Shown: piece after piece, positions 11,945 to 24,125 of the stretch
How positions within the stretch are numbered: the first letter of the stretch is position 1
Layout of the letters: each line of letters begins with the position of its first letter
Source: Rhinopithecus roxellana
Lineage: Eukaryota > Chordata > Mammalia > Primates > Cercopithecidae
NCBI RefSeq assembly: GCF_007565055.1
Contig: NC_044553.1
Span: 126,874,978-126,938,977, forward strand
DNA: 64,000 nucleotides
Direction: 5' to 3'
The notes under the pieces: model-generated
Databases searched by the model: none
Told to the model about the DNA's origin: nothing
Seen by the model: only the letters and a program-made list of their open reading frames with translations
Position numbers and translations under genes: made by a program

Positions 11945-12060
11945 CCAGGCATGGGCTAGGGGCTCACGATGTGGAACAAAATCAATGACCCCACGTCACG
12001 GAATTCATAGCCTGGGGGAGGAAGCAGGTATTTACATAGAGGATAAAACACAGAGATTGA
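11945..12060 (+). mobile_element. L2 fragment
   Basis: The blocks gccaggcatgggctagggg, tggaacaaaatcaatgacc, attcatagcctgggggagg and ggataaaacac correspond in order to a common L2 segment. Confidence 0.6.
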
Positions 12061-12077
12061 GAAATTGTAACTATGAT

Positions 12078-12168
12078 TCTCCAGTCTCCAGAACTGTCAG
12101 CAACACATTTCTGTGGCTTATAAGCTGCCCAGTTTATCGAATTTTGTTATAGGAGCCTGAATGGACGA
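12078..12168 (+). mobile_element. MLT1-type LTR 3'-end fragment
   Basis: The blocks cagtctccagaactgtcagc, ataagctgcccagtttatcg and ttgttataggagcctgaatg match the sense 3' end of MLT1-type LTRs. The 5' part is not recognisable. Confidence 0.7.
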
Positions 12169-13134
12169 AGACACATATTACACTAGATACAGTGTGATTC
12201 GATTCAGTAGCATCTAGATTCTTCTGATCAGGCATGCCTGATAATGCACCTGTACGCCCTGTAAACTGTTTTTGACGATGAGCTTTTAATTCATGCATAT
12301 GCACGTGTTTACACATTATAAACGTATGCTATTGTGACCAGATTTCTCACCAGCAGGAATGTCCCACTGGGTGGGTGGTCTTACCTCCCTGGGATCCAGC
12401 ACCCCACTCTGGAGAACGCTTCTCTAATAGTGTCCTGCCCAAGTTCTGTGTTATTAAACTAGATGAGAGGGGAGGGCGTCTGCGGGGATTCTCCAGAAAA
12501 GAGGCATGAGTTGGATTGTCTCTGTGATTCCTGGGCTGGCCAGAAAACTGAAGGACAAATGGACTCAACGGTCAGTAATGGCAAAAGAGCAAAGTGCGGG
12601 GATGTATGTGAGGTCCAAGACCATGCTTCTGGCCAGACGGGAACATGGAGGAGGTCCACATTGGTCACGCTGTGTGCTGAGGGCCCTGGGCTCTGTGGAG
12701 AGCCATGGGGCAGCCAGGCAGGGAGGGGCCAGCTCCCTGCACGCTTCTCATCACAACTGTGTGACCTGTCGAACGTCTGCGTTTGATGTCGTCCTCCCTG
12801 GCCAGACACAGTCTAAAGCCCCCACCCCAGCTCTTGCAGCTGCCCCGTCCACACCTCCTCCAGTCTCCCTAACTCCTCCAATTCATGCCCACCTCACGAA
12901 CACTTTGAGGTATTTGACTGAATTGACTGAACCTACACCCATGCTGGGGAGGTCTATTGATCACTCCAGTTTTACTATTCCGAGCTCAACACATCTGGAC
13001 CAGGGGTAGGAAGGTCAGAGGGAAGCCCAGGTCCTGGTGCTCTTCCAGGGAAAGCAGGGCTGGGTGGCAGGCCTGGCCCCACACCACCCTCCATGTTGGC
13101 AGGACCTGGCCACACCCCGGTACTGGAAATTCAC
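12169..13134. other. Spacer, no gene seen
   Basis: GC-moderate sequence with overlapping chance frames on both strands (167 aa at 12506-13009, 116 aa at 12459-12809). None has a recognisable domain. No repeat is named with confidence. Confidence 0.4.
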
Positions 13135-13740
13135 TGTGAGGGCCAAAGGATAACTTCCCCTTTGCCCTCTAAAGGTTTTCTGAAAATCAACCTGACAAGA
13201 CAGATTCGTAGAAGAAAAGATCTACAAAACTTGAGCATGCACAGCACGGGGAATCTCAGGAGAATGATCCCCCAGTAACCCAGTGTGCTGCAGGAGGCTG
13301 TTCACCCTTTCTCATAGGGGAAGGGAAGCTGGGGGAATGAACAGGCCCAATACTCAGACAATGATTCCTAAGAACAAAGGTTGTTTTATGCAGATAAGTC
13401 CTCCAGGAAGACTCTAAGAACTTCCCTGGAGAGAATAGATGGTTAAGTCTGTCTAGGAGCAGGGAGGACTCCCGGTCTCTTCTCCTCTTTGATGGTTGAT
13501 CTTTCTGGGTTGTTTGATAAATTCCTAGGGAGGGGGTTTAAGACAATTGCATTGTTTTGGAAAGAAGCTTTTTTGGTCAGTAAAGAAATGGCAGAGGGAG
13601 GCCCTCCCTGTGCTTGGCAGTGGAGGACCAGGCAAGGTCAGATGGACTTTGGTTCTGAGGCAGCTTCTAAGGCCTCTCAGAGCCAAAGCACAGGTCCTCA
13701 GGGTGTCACTTTCTCAGCCCAACACTGCCTCGGTGGACAT
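13135..13740 (-). mobile_element. Probable retroviral LTR, antisense
   Basis: The segment gcagataagtcctccagg, ctctcctctttgatggttgatc through gatttaaga-like and gggaggccctccctgtgc resembles a primate retroviral solo LTR in antisense from memory. The family is not assigned and both edges are approximate (it may start tgtgagggcc). No retroviral gene adjoins it. Confidence 0.5.
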
Positions 13741-14652
13741 CCCAGCTCTGCTTCTAGGTAACTTTCGAGCACCTCACAGTTTGTGACCGGCTCCAAGTGG
13801 TCTCTGGAAACACGTTGAAAGTGCACAGAGAAGCCCCTCCAAGCCGCCTGCAGCGGACACCCCACTGTGTGCCCATCTTAGGTGTCACTGCAGAAGAGCA
13901 CAAGAACTTGAGAGCCCTGTACCCTGGCGAGAGCGATTTCCCTCCTGGAATAAAGGATTTCTTACAGAGAGCTGGCAGGGCGATGTGAGAAAGCTCTATC
14001 TGCCAGGTTTGACAGCTAGGTAATTTCAAATCGGAATTTCAGATTTGGCCTTCACTTGTCTTTCCTTTGAAATTTCCACTGCATTTCCCAGACATTTATT
14101 GAGTCCACTTGTCAGCTTGGGTGAAAAATACTGCCTACCCATCACTTTCTGATTCTTCCTTTCAGCTAAGACTGAATGCCACTAATGGGCCATTACCTGA
14201 AAGTACCGTGAAGGGCGAGCTTGTCCTTGGGAAATAAACCTCTGGTGTGAATTATTCCACTTGCATCTGACCAGCATCAACACTGATGGCCTGTGGAGTG
14301 GGTAGGTTTGTATCCACTCAATAGTCTAATTACATTCCACAGATGTTGATACCCTTTCCTTTGCTATCTCTGCAAATGTAAGCACCTGTAGTTCCTGTTT
14401 CTCTTTTCAGTCTACAGAATATTATTATTTTTTCCCTTTCTTTACAAGCAAGAGCCCAAATGAATTTACTAGAGCTGACTGGCTCCAGTTCCTTTGGAAC
14501 AAATGCTAAGTATAACAGGATCAGAACTAAGCACAAACAATTTAAAAGGATGTTGGATAGAAATGTTTTCAAAATTATGCTGTAAAAACTAGGTGGAGTT
14601 CACAGTTATGGATATAGTTTTGTCTGTAGAGGACAGGATCAAGTTTTACAGA
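13741..14652. other. Spacer, no gene seen
   Basis: Unique-looking sequence. The 91-aa and 63-aa frames near 13754-14029 lie on opposite strands and are unsupported. Confidence 0.4.
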
Positions 14653-15265
14653 TGTGTTGGTGAAAAGATTAAAACTCTGTAAAATTGAAGAGATGTATTC
14701 TGAGCCAAATACGAGTGACCCATGGCCTGTGATACAGCCCTCAGGAGAGGTTGAGAACACGTGCCCAAGGTGGTCAGGTTACAGCTTGGTTTTATATGCT
14801 TTAAAGAGACATAAATCATCAGTCAGTACATGTAAGGTATATATCGATTTGGTTTGAAAAGGATGCAAAACCTGAAGTGGAGGTTTTCAGGTCATAGGTA
14901 GAGTCAAAGATTTTCTGATTGGCAGTTGGTTGAAAGAGTTAAATTATTGTCTAAAGACTTAGAATCAATAGAAAGGAATGTCTGGGTCAAGATAAGGGGT
15001 TGTGGAGACCAAGGATTTATTACGCAGATGAAGCCTCCAGGTAGCAGATTTCAGAGAGAGTAGATTGTAAATGTTTCTCATCAGACCTAAAGAGTCTGTC
15101 TTATCAGTGGTTCAAAAAAGGAGGAGGGTGTAGTGAGAGATGTCTGGCTTCCCCTTCCCCTTATGACCCAAACTAGTTTTTCAGGTTAACTTTGGAATGC
15201 CCTTGGCTGAGAAGAGGGGTCTGTTTAGATGGTTGAGGGGCTTAGAATTTTATTTTTGGTTTACA
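14653..15265 (-). mobile_element. ERV1-type LTR (MER4-group-like), antisense
   Basis: Read in antisense, the order is: caggttaactttggaatgcc, then tctttaggtctgatgag, then aaccaagctgtaacctgacc, ccttgggcacgtgttctc and a late agaata block near 14695. This fits an ERV1 LTR with its R region at the left. The element starts near tgtgttgg (14653) and ends near tttaca (15265). The family name is from memory; no internal region follows. Confidence 0.6.
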
Positions 15266-16799
15266 GATGGGACTTAAGCATATATACAGAAAATTGTTCT
15301 AGCATGTGACTGTTTACTGCAATGGCACCTTTATTTATTATGTCTCATGCAACAAGACCTTCTTTTGCAGAGCCTAAGCTCGGCTCACAGCAGGTCATGT
15401 GGCGTGATGCTGGGAAGGTGGGGGGTGTTGATTTCAAAGCTGCTGCCAGGAGAAAAACCACTTTTATGAGATGGAGTATGAGTATTGGGGGAAAGATGGG
15501 TAGATGTAGGTACAAAGAAGAAGACAGGCAGGCATAGAGTACAAGTGAGGGCTTTGCAGATGCACGTCAACCAGGTGCAAAGCTGGTGAGCTTTGTACAG
15601 CTCTGCCAGCTGAGGCCAGGGAGTTACAGAGCATCTCAGCCCACACGTGGGGTCACAGGTGTACACACGGATTTGTAGTCTAACCCCGAGTTTCTGGCAG
15701 GTAACAGTTTCTATGAATATGCTAGCACTTGGGAAAAACAGGAGGTCATGGCAGATTATATTTGTAACCAGAATTTCTTGCAAGTAATTTAGTTTCTATG
15801 AATATGTGCATTAACCTTGAAATAAAAACTGGGGATACAGATGAATATCATATACTAAGAAAACCTCAGCTACGAGAATTTTTATCTCTTTTCTTCTGTA
15901 GGTCCACCTGCTGTTCTTTCTCAGAACAGATGTCAAAGCATCAAAATGAACAATATTGCGTTAGTTGGGGGTGGTTTGCACCTTCTAAACTGCCTCGCTT
16001 CCGCTTTTCCACCACCTCTTTCTGAAGCCTCCCTCCCCTCACACAAATAGCTGGCTTGGTAGTTGATAAGTAAAAAGCTTGCAGTTACCTTGAAATTCAT
16101 AAAGCAGGGGTGTCAGAGTTTACAAAAGACCACAAAGCATATGGAAAATTCCTTTTATTCTTGGGACTTGTTATGCTCTACGAAGTTACCTGGAACACTG
16201 CGTTGGCCAATACTGAACTATTGCTTCTTGGAGAAACACAGGATCTGGTGCCTGCAGGTCTTTGGTTATAGCATTTTGTCAAGCAGTCAATGCGTAACCT
16301 TTTGTGAGTGTGTTTCTATGGAAAGACACTATATTTAACCTAGAGATACTGTTGATTCATTAGGATTGAACTCGCCTCCAACAGCACTATAACTTGTGCC
16401 TGCATGAAGCTCGTCTGACACTTGTATTTTTTCCATGAGGCACATACCAGGCTTGAGCTTAGGAGTGCTAGCCAGCACTTCATCCCCATGTTTGGGGCCA
16501 TTTTAAACAGAAAAATCACTACCAAAAAGCACAAAAGTGCAAGAAACACAGCACCACACAGACCGTGGAAAGGACATTTGTTTTCAGCAGGAGACAAGAA
16601 AGCAGGCCTTGCGCTGCCTCAGCTGGGAACGTGCCCACTGGGCAATTCAAATTCTTTGCCACTTCGTGTGTGTCCTCAGAAGACTGTGAAAGTGTTGCCA
16701 GCATTGATTTTTGGGGCTACAAATACATCCTAGTGTGCAGGCCAGTTTGCAAAGATGGAGTCTGAATATAGTGCATATGACTATATTTACTACTTGCTA
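15266..16799. other. Spacer, no gene seen
   Basis: Unique-looking sequence. The frames of 132 aa (15385-15783, minus) and 103 aa (16422-16733, plus) have competing frames on the other strand and no recognisable domain. Confidence 0.4.
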
Positions 16800-17325
16800 C
16801 CTTAGTCTGAGCTCTATAACAAAATACCTGAGGCTGGGTAATTTGCAAGAACAGAAATATATCTCTTACAGTTCTGGGGGCTGGAAAATCCAAGAAGCAG
16901 GTGCCGGAAGGTTTGGAGTCTGGTGAGGGCTGCTTCATTGATGGCATCCCCTCTCAGCTGCATCCTCACACGGTGGAAGGCGGAGGGCAGAAAGGGCCTA
17001 AGCTGGTTCCCTCCAGCTCCTTCTAAAAAATAAGGTGCTAATGCATGCAGGGCTTAAAACCTAGATGACAGGTTGACAGGTGCAGCAAACCACCATGGCA
17101 CATGTATATCTATGTAACAAACCTGCACGTTCTGAACATGTATCTCAGAACTTAAATTAAAATAAAATAAAGAAAAAATAATAAAGTGTCAATCCATGTT
17201 TGATGGTAGAATCCTCGAGACTTCATCGTCACCTCCCCAAAAGGCCCCACTTCTTAATACCACCATCATGGGAATTAAGTTTCAACCTGAATTTTGGAGG
17301 GGTCACCATCACTGAAACCAAAGCA
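16800..17325 (-). mobile_element. MLT1-type LTR, antisense, split by an L1 tail
   Basis: The left part has ttagtctgagctctataac, acctgaggctgggtaattt and acagttctgggggctgg. The right part has ccaaaaggccccacttcttaat, gggaattaagtttcaacctg and ttttggaggggtcacc. Together they form an antisense MLT1-type LTR interrupted at about 17040-17185 by a young L1 3' end. Confidence 0.8.
17040..17185 (+). mobile_element. 5'-truncated L1 3' end (L1PA-type), sense
   Basis: The blocks aaccaccatggcacatgtat, aacaaacctgcacgttctg and catgtatctcagaacttaa are the terminal L1PA 3'UTR, followed by an A-rich tail at 17157-17185. Only about 120 bp of L1 was copied. Confidence 0.9.
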
Positions 17326-17659
17326 CTTGCTAACAACTGATCTTCCCAAAGAGTGTCCAAGAATATCAGTTCTCTCAAGGGACGTACCCAACTCAAGGTA
17401 GTATTTTACTTTGGATGGGGTGGTCTATTTTCGTCTCTTTTTCAGATAAGCAAATTCTATTTTAGTTCTCATAGTGAATGGGGACTGATCTCTCCCAGGG
17501 TCTCAGTGATTCAGCTTCAGCCTCTTCGCTGCACACTTATATTTCTGGCCTGAAATTCTTTTGAGGTTGAAGCGGACAGACTAGGTTTCCTCTCTTTTGA
17601 TTGAAGGATGGAAAGGCTGATGACACACACGCCGGGTGACAGCAGAGCAGCTCAGCACA
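17326..17659. other. Spacer, nothing recognised
   Basis: Short unique-looking interval with no repeat or frame that I can support. Confidence 0.4.
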
Positions 17660-17785
17660 ATGGCTGAGGCTGGCTGCAGCTCTGACGAGCATGTTCTGGA
17701 CTTCGGCAAGCTACGGAACCTCCCTGTGCCTCAGTTTAGCCACTTGTAAATGGATGGATAATAAATAGCACTGTCAACCAACAAG
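17660..17785 (+). mobile_element. MIR fragment
   Basis: The order gctgcagctctgacgagc, cttcggcaagctacggaacc, tgcctcagtttagccacttg, aaatggatggataataaatag follows the MIR core in sense. Confidence 0.75.
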
Positions 17786-18299
17786 GAATCCGGACTTAGG
17801 TAAGCAGAAACTTTATCCAAAGGACCAATGCCACTGAGGAAGGGGCTGTTGCTATGGGGGACACTTGGATCATTAGACCTGCAATTGTGGCAAAGGCCAG
17901 AAAGAAAGGGATTCTCTTTAATAGGAAGGGGTAGGTATGGCTGGAAAGAACAGGATGCGGTGGGAGGAGTGAGAGAGTGTCATGACAGACGAGCGGGAAA
18001 TGTTCTCAGTGGGCAGGAAGGAGGCTGGTTCTGCCTCTGGGGGTAGGAGAGAATCCTGGCGACAGTTGGCCAAGTCAAATTATTGGACATTTTGTCCAGA
18101 CTGGTGAGTGGGGACGTAGTCCAGCTAATCATTTATGAGGGTCTGTGCCTGGCCTTATCCAAGATAAACAAGGGGGCATTTGAGAGTCTTAGTGAAGTCA
18201 CATGGGGAAGGGTGGATCTTTGCAGGAAGCCAGTTTCTGGGAACAAAAGGATGAGGGAGAGGCCAGGGGCTTCTTAACCATGAGGTTTCTGGGAGAGCA
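17786..18299. other. Spacer, nothing recognised
   Basis: Purine-rich, unique-looking sequence. Frames of 60-72 aa are unsupported. Confidence 0.4.
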
Positions 18300-18425
18300 G
18301 AGAAAATTCAAACTTGCCTATCTTAAAGGGATGTTTAGAGGATTAAAACTGGATACATGCAAAATGTTCATATTTCTAGGATCTATTAAATTGATATAAG
18401 TGCTAGCTCTCATTATTATTACTCT
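18300..18425 (+). mobile_element. MIR 3'-half fragment, diverged
   Basis: The blocks cttgcctatcttaaaggg, gaggattaaaactgg and ataagtgctagctctcattatt match the MIR 3' half in order. It is diverged. Confidence 0.6.
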
Positions 18426-18862
18426 AATACTAAGAACCAAACGCACGCGTAGGTGAGCAGTTCTGATGGGAGCAGTGCAGTGGGTGGAAGGAGAGGACCC
18501 TCCCTGGGGGCTGCGGCTCAGACATGTGGGTGAGCAAATGCACAGCCCTGGGACATGGGGGGATGTCATGAGAACTCGTTAATGGTCATCTGAAAAAAGG
18601 TGCTTTGTGAATAGACTCCACTAGACGAGCACTGCTCACTAGAATATTAGCAAATGCATTGCAACTCACTCGCCGCTGGGGTCCTGTCTCTGCTCTGCCT
18701 GCCCCGCAAACACAGCCCCCACTGCTCCCTGGTGGCAAGCCTGGGTACGAGGTGTGGGGAGGGGAAGCCACAGCAGGTAGCAGTTGGGTCAGGGCACCTA
18801 CGAGTCATTTTTATTCTTAAAGCTCACTTAAAGCATTTATTGTGTTCATTTAAATATATTTT
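18426..18862. other. Spacer, nothing recognised
   Basis: Unique-looking, moderately GC sequence without a supported frame. Confidence 0.4.
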
Positions 18863-19055
18863 GACAGCCTGGGCAACATAGCGAGAGTTCATCTCTAACA
18901 AAAATAAAAAAAATTAACTGGTCGTTGTGGTGCACGCAGCTGCTCGGGAGGCTGAGGCGGGAGGATCACTTGATTCGGGGAGATCGAGGCTTCAGCAAAC
19001 TATGATCAGGCCACTGCACTCCAGCCTGCGGAACAGAGCAAGATGCTCTCACCCC
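18863..19055 (+). mobile_element. Old Alu (AluJ-like), 5'-truncated
   Basis: It begins inside the left arm (gacagcctgggcaacatagc) and runs through gctcgggaggctgaggcggg and cactgcactccagcctgcg. The changes and two-state CpG decay suggest an AluJ-type age. A (ct)n and (at)n tract follows at about 19063-19095. Confidence 0.9.
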
Positions 19056-19306
19056 CGCCCCCACCTCTCTCTCTCTCTTCATATATATATATGTTCAAAC
19101 TGGGGGAGAAAGTGCTGGAAATCCACACCACTTTCTTCTAATGGCATTGCATTTTGAGAGGGAATAGACCGGACACCTAGAATTTAACAACATTCTCAAA
19201 GAACAAGCCATGGAAAGGCTGTGTGTGGAGGAGAAAGTACTTCTGTTTGGGTTATATTGGTCTATTAGAGGTCTGATCCCTGAACTTATAAAAATCAGAC
19301 TTTTGA

Positions 19307-19556
19307 GGCTGAGGCGGGTGGATCACAAGGTCAGGAGATCGAGACCATCCTGGCTAATACGGTAAAACCCCATCTTTACTAAAAATTCAAAAAAATAGCC
19401 AGGCATGGTGGCGGGCACCTCTAGTCCCAGCTACTTGGGAGGCTGAGGCCGGAGAATGGCGTGAACCCGGGAGGTGGAGCTTGCAGTGAGCCGAGATCAC
19501 GCCACCACACTCCAGCCTGGGTGAGAGAGCAAGACTCTGTCTCAGAAAAAAAAAAA
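19307..19556 (+). mobile_element. 5'-truncated AluY, sense
   Basis: It starts at ggctgaggcgggtggatc, lacks the first ~50 bp of Alu, and ends in a poly(A) at about 19546-19560. Target duplications aaaatcagacttttga (19291-19306) and aaaatctgacttttga (19557-19572) flank it with one mismatch, so the 5' truncation happened at insertion. Confidence 0.95.
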
Positions 19557-19572
19557 AAAATCTGACTTTTGA

Positions 19573-20454
19573 ACTGAAAAAAAGGAGGTTTTATCCATTC
19601 ACTTCCACAAAAGTATTGCATAGGGTAATCTGTGCAATTCCTGCAGGATCAAGATTAGCCTGCAGGCCCAATTATCATAAATTCCTATTACTCCAACAGA
19701 ACTGTGTTGAGTGCCTGTTTTGCAGCCAAAACGTCTTCCCTTTTCTCCCTGGTGCTGTGTTCAGCACAGAACAACCGCACTTGGCAGCTTCACTCCGACA
19801 GAGGCCAGTGGCTCCTTAGAGGGCTGGGGCGTTCAGAGGCGCGTGCACCGAGCTTCCGCTATTCACACTCCTTGGTTTCTCTGAAAGAGAGTGTTCACTT
19901 GGAGGAATCAGTGTGCTTTTTGCTTATTGACAGCCTTTCTTCTCTTCTGAATCACGATTTGAACCAAAGGTCATTGGAAGACACGCTTTTGGGAGGGATA
20001 TTCGTTTTGAAAAACAGACGTAGCTCAAACCCCGAAGGCTCTCTGGATCTTTTGGTCTTTGATGAGCGGGTGGCCTCCAGGCAGGGGGTGTTCTGGCCAC
20101 TGTGTTTGTGCCATTTGTATTTGATCTGCTGCTGGGGTGCTTCTCCCTCTGACTGTGTGTGCGTGGGTAGCTCGATTGCTGTTTGGTGTGCCGGGCTCAG
20201 GGTCTCTTGCCCTCTCGTCTAGTTTTTATAAGCAATTAGAGAATCAGAGAGGATAGACTCCTTCTCCCCTGAAAAGCTGGTTGTGTTCCCAGGCGCACCC
20301 TCACCCCCACCCTCCCACCTGCCCCTTCCTGACTCTTCCATTGCTACTCCCCAGCACACATGCATCCTCTCAGGAGGCCCTTCTCACCCAGGATGAACAT
20401 AATCTAAATAAGAAAACCCACATCCTTGAAGGGCTCTGGTGCTATAGAATTCAT
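19573..20454. other. Spacer with a 172-aa open frame of no recognised family
   Basis: The frame at 19704-20222 (plus) is rich in Leu, Ser and Arg with no signal or domain that I can identify. A second frame overlaps its start. Without conservation or transcript evidence it is best treated as chance. No repeat is recognised. Confidence 0.4.
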
Positions 20455-20605
20455 ACTTTTATCTTTGCCACCTGTCTTGCTTCTCAGGGTCTCAGTTTCA
20501 TCATCCATAAAATAGGCATAATAATTAACAATAACCACGTCACAGGGATGTTATGCCGATTTAGTAAGATAGAGTCTGGAAAGGGCTTAGAAAGGGGTAA
20601 GCCCC
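20455..20605 (+). mobile_element. MIR fragment
   Basis: The order tctcagtttcatcatccataaaa, gcataataattaacaata, acagggatgttatgccg, agtctggaaagggcttag follows the MIR core and 3' half. Confidence 0.8.
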
Positions 20606-21799
20606 CACTAAATGCTGACTGATCACATTATCAGCTAAAGCAGTGCCTCCCAGGGAGGCTTTCGGTTTCAAAGCGGACCACTGCAGAGACATGGCCCCTT
20701 GATCTCTACCTCTGCTGGCGAGGCTGCAGGCCTCAGGTCAGAGTCCATGTTGAGCAGGGGAACAGACTCCCTGCGGTTCCTCCTGCCACCCTCTTAGAAC
20801 ACCGCACACCTGGCCTCGAGGGGGACATGGGGTGGCAGAGAGAGGGACATGGAAAAAGAGATTGTGAATATAAATTGCAGGTCAGGTGTTCTCCTGTATT
20901 TAGTGTCCATCCAAGTAATTGGGAGATTTTTTTTCTTTTTAAATAGAAAGGCACAAACTCCTGGCCACAACCCCTGCTGCAGACAGAGGGAGTCTGTGGC
21001 CCCAGTAGGATCTGGACGCTGGTGATGTGCGGTGCTGTCAGCCCTGGAGAGAAAAGACTTGCTTGAGGAAACTGTGCCCTGTCTATGGCTCAGCCTTCCA
21101 GGGTATCTAATTCTGGTTCTAAGGGAACTGTTTCATAACTCGCTAAGGTGCAGACAACTGACAGCAATGCAGAGAGATGATTCCATTGCAGCCAGGTGAG
21201 CTCAGTGCTGTGGAGGCTCAGCTGGCTCCCTCCTCATGGTGGAAGGGCTGGGCATGGTTCCATCTGCTGCATATTCCGGACCTACACAGGTGTGAGTTCT
21301 CCGATTCTCCTTCCTTGTAACTGGTTGTAACATCTTACTAGTTCTCTCATTGATAATGAATTACATAAATTTCTTAACACGTTTTATTTGATGAATGTAT
21401 ATGAAATATGATGTTGTCTTTTTATGAAAGTTAATTTCTAACCATGCCCTGGCGACCCAGCTCAGGGTGTCAGCACTTGGCCTTCGTGGACGCACTAGAA
21501 CAGTTCTGTTTGAAGCTGTCATTTTATGGATCGGTAAGGAATTCAGGAGAGAATCCTGCTGTTGGTCAAGAGTGCTGATCCCCAGTCTCTGGGGCGCCAA
21601 TGTTCTGCAGCTCAGCAGCTGGGATATCCTTCTATTCAAGGTGCACATCTAAGTGCACAGAGAGGAGGGAGGAGAGGATGAGGACCACAGAAGACAGCTT
21701 CACAGCAGGAGAGTCCGTGCGACTGGACTGGCCCCTGACCTGAATTCGGTTCCAAAACACATGGCTTCTGTAAGATTGAGGAAAAGCCACCAACAGTTT
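20606..21799. other. Spacer, no gene seen
   Basis: Unique-looking, moderately GC sequence without a recognisable repeat or supported frame. Confidence 0.4.
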
Positions 21800-21875
21800 T
21801 GGTTGCTGCAACTTGTCACTGCCTACCTTAAAGGGGTATTCAGAAGATTAAACATTTTAATGAGTCTTGTCTTCT
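21800..21875 (+). mobile_element. Possible MIR 3' fragment
   Basis: The string gcctaccttaaaggggtattc followed by agaagattaaacattt resembles the MIR 3' half and parallels the copy at 18300. It is short and weak. Confidence 0.4.
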
Positions 21876-23874
21876 TGGTGGGCTGCTGAGAAGCTTGGCG
21901 AGTGGCTTCCTAGGACTCCCCAGCCAGGCCAGGGTGGGTTGTGATGAAGCTTAGAGGCCAGGATTCCTGCTCCCTGACTGAGACCCCCAAAAGTCTCCAC
22001 AGTGAGGAAGATCCTGGGTTCACAGTGGAAATTAGTGGAAGAAGGTTTGTGAGGAGAGTGTGGGCTTTGGAACGGGGCCTTTGGCTGAGCCTTCAGCCTG
22101 AGTGTCTGCGGGCTCCTCTTTCGCGAGGGTGCTGTCCCTCTCTCGTGGGCATGCGATTGATCAGTACCACTCCCAGAGCACACAGGTGTGAAGTGTGTGC
22201 AGCCAGCATGACTGTGGACAGGACCTAGCTGACGAGGAAGCTGCAGGGGACTCCCTGACTCTGACCTTAACCTTAGGTAGGCTGTTCGTCACAGGGGAGG
22301 AGACCGGCATGGGTAACCACCACCCAACAGCATAGTGCAGGAGGATCAAACTGCTTCCAGCAACGTGTGTCCAAAGAGGCTGCAGGAGAGGACACTGACG
22401 GTCGGGGCGATTCGTTTGCCTGATTGTGAGATGTCGCTTGCTGATTTGAGATCTCATTCAAAGGTCACATTTGGAATGGCTCTTGTCAACGCACAGAACA
22501 TTGGGGAATCATGAAAAAGAACTGTGCTGAGAAAAATGTCAGGCTAAGAGAAAGTGGAGGAAGACAAACAAAAGGAATCCAGGGAGATGCTCATTGCACC
22601 TTAAAGGTTCCGTCTGTGTGCTTGAGTGGACACAGGCTGGTGCAGACTCTGGTTCCCAGATGGATCACAGAGCCCATGAAGCAGAAGCAGAGGGGCATGT
22701 TGGCAGGTGCGAGGTGGGGCGGTGCTGAGCTGCTCAGGGCCTCACGGTCAACCCCTCCCCGTCTAGGAAGGAGGTGGGATGCCCCAGGGCAGAGGGAGGC
22801 AGGAGTCATCCCAGGAGTTTCCGGTGAGCCCATGAGCAGCTCTCCACAGCCCAGGCACAACGACCCTATAGGTGCCTTCATGCACTTCTTCAAGCCACAA
22901 GATAAACACACATGGTTTCTCAGAGTGCTGGGCAGGTCTCAGGCCTTGCGGGGCTGGAGGGAGCTGGAGTGGTGGGGTCTGGGGTCCACAGTGGCTGGAA
23001 GTAGCAGCTCAGGAACCTTCAGAAACCCTGGCAAGGGCAGCTGGCCACACAGAACCAGCAGGTGTCCTTGGCATTTGCCTTACATTCTGGGAGAACAAAG
23101 GGCTGTGTCTTAATCCGGTGGGGAACTCAAGTGACAGGTTAACCCTGTCCAGCCTCTCTGTCCTAGGGAGCATGTTCAGCATGAGCGACCCAGGACTCCG
23201 GGAACAGCTGGAATTCCATCCTCAGTCTCTGCTGGTCTGAGGCCGTCACCAGGTCACCAGGCCTCTGTGTCCAGGGTTGGGGCATCCCTGAGGAAGGCGG
23301 CCCTGAGTCAGCAGGTGTGCCACAGTGCCTTCCAGCATTGAGAAGACGGACGGGCTTCGCGTGCACATCTCCACCTGGAACTTGGCAAGGGAGCACTACG
23401 AGGGTTTGCAGTCGGCATGCACATTGCTACTGCTTCACTTAGCGTCTGGTGAGCGTATGGTATCCCAACCCTTAGTGCTGGGAGCGCCATCAACAAATGC
23501 AATTCCAGCGTGCTCCCTTTGTGCATGAGGTTGGGTGCGGGCACAGGACTCCGCCAGCTGCTGGGGGACTGCTCTGAGCGTGTGCCGCCAGATCGCCTAC
23601 TCAGAACCATGCAGGCCTTGTTCTAAAAATGATGGTCTCGGAATGTTGAAGAGTAATGAACTCAGGGACAGGGCTTTCCCTGTGTAAATACAAGCAGCTT
23701 TTCTAAGTGTCTGGAGATCTGCGATTGCATCTTTACAGGGCTCTATCATGTATGGGGAGCAGGGGTATATATAACTGATGAATTTTATAATTCAGCAAAC
23801 TCAGAGGAAAGTAACAATTATTGCTGTTTAGTGAGTGCTAGGTGTCTGGGACAGTTGTAGCACATTGCACTTTT
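21876..23874. other. Spacer with a 200-aa open frame of no recognised family
   Basis: GC-moderate sequence containing the longest frame of the window (22511-23113, plus, 200 aa). Its product is basic, Arg/Ser/Gly/Trp-rich and low in motif content, with antisense and overlapping frames of 106 and 122 aa. In 64 kb about one or two frames this long are expected by chance in GC-richer stretches. I do not call it a gene. Confidence 0.4.
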
Positions 23875-24125
23875 TTAAAGTTTATTTTTATTTTTAGTCG
23901 AGATGTAATAATCGTACGTGTCTCTGGGGTACAGGGTGACGTTTCTATGCGTGTGTGCAATATGTAGTGATCAGTGTGTAGTAATTAGCACATCCATTCC
24001 CTCAAACATTTTATCACTGCTTTGTGTTGTGAACATTCAAACATCCTCCCTTCTAGTTTTCAAAAATATATAGTAAATTGTAACTAACCACGTTCACCCT
24101 CCAGTGGCACAGAGCCGCAGGACTC
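23875..24125 (-). mobile_element. L1 3'UTR fragment (L1M type), antisense
   Basis: A T-rich start is followed by ctctggggtacagggtgacg, atatgtagtgatcagtg, acatccattccctcaaaca, gtgttgtgaacattcaaaca and gtaactaaccacgttcaccc, the antisense 3' end of an older L1. Confidence 0.85.

Noticed and set aside
12506..13009. 167-aa open frame
   Set aside because: Competing frames of similar length on both strands and no recognisable domain.
13135..15265. A provirus with two LTRs
   Set aside because: The LTR-like segments at 13135-13740 and 14653-15265 look like different families, and the interval between them shows no retroviral genes.
19704..20222. 172-aa open frame
   Set aside because: No recognisable family, no promoter or splice context, and simple composition.
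22511..23113. 200-aa open frame, the longest in the window
   Set aside because: No domain or motif, overlapping frames on both strands, and a length expected once or twice by chance in a window of this size.
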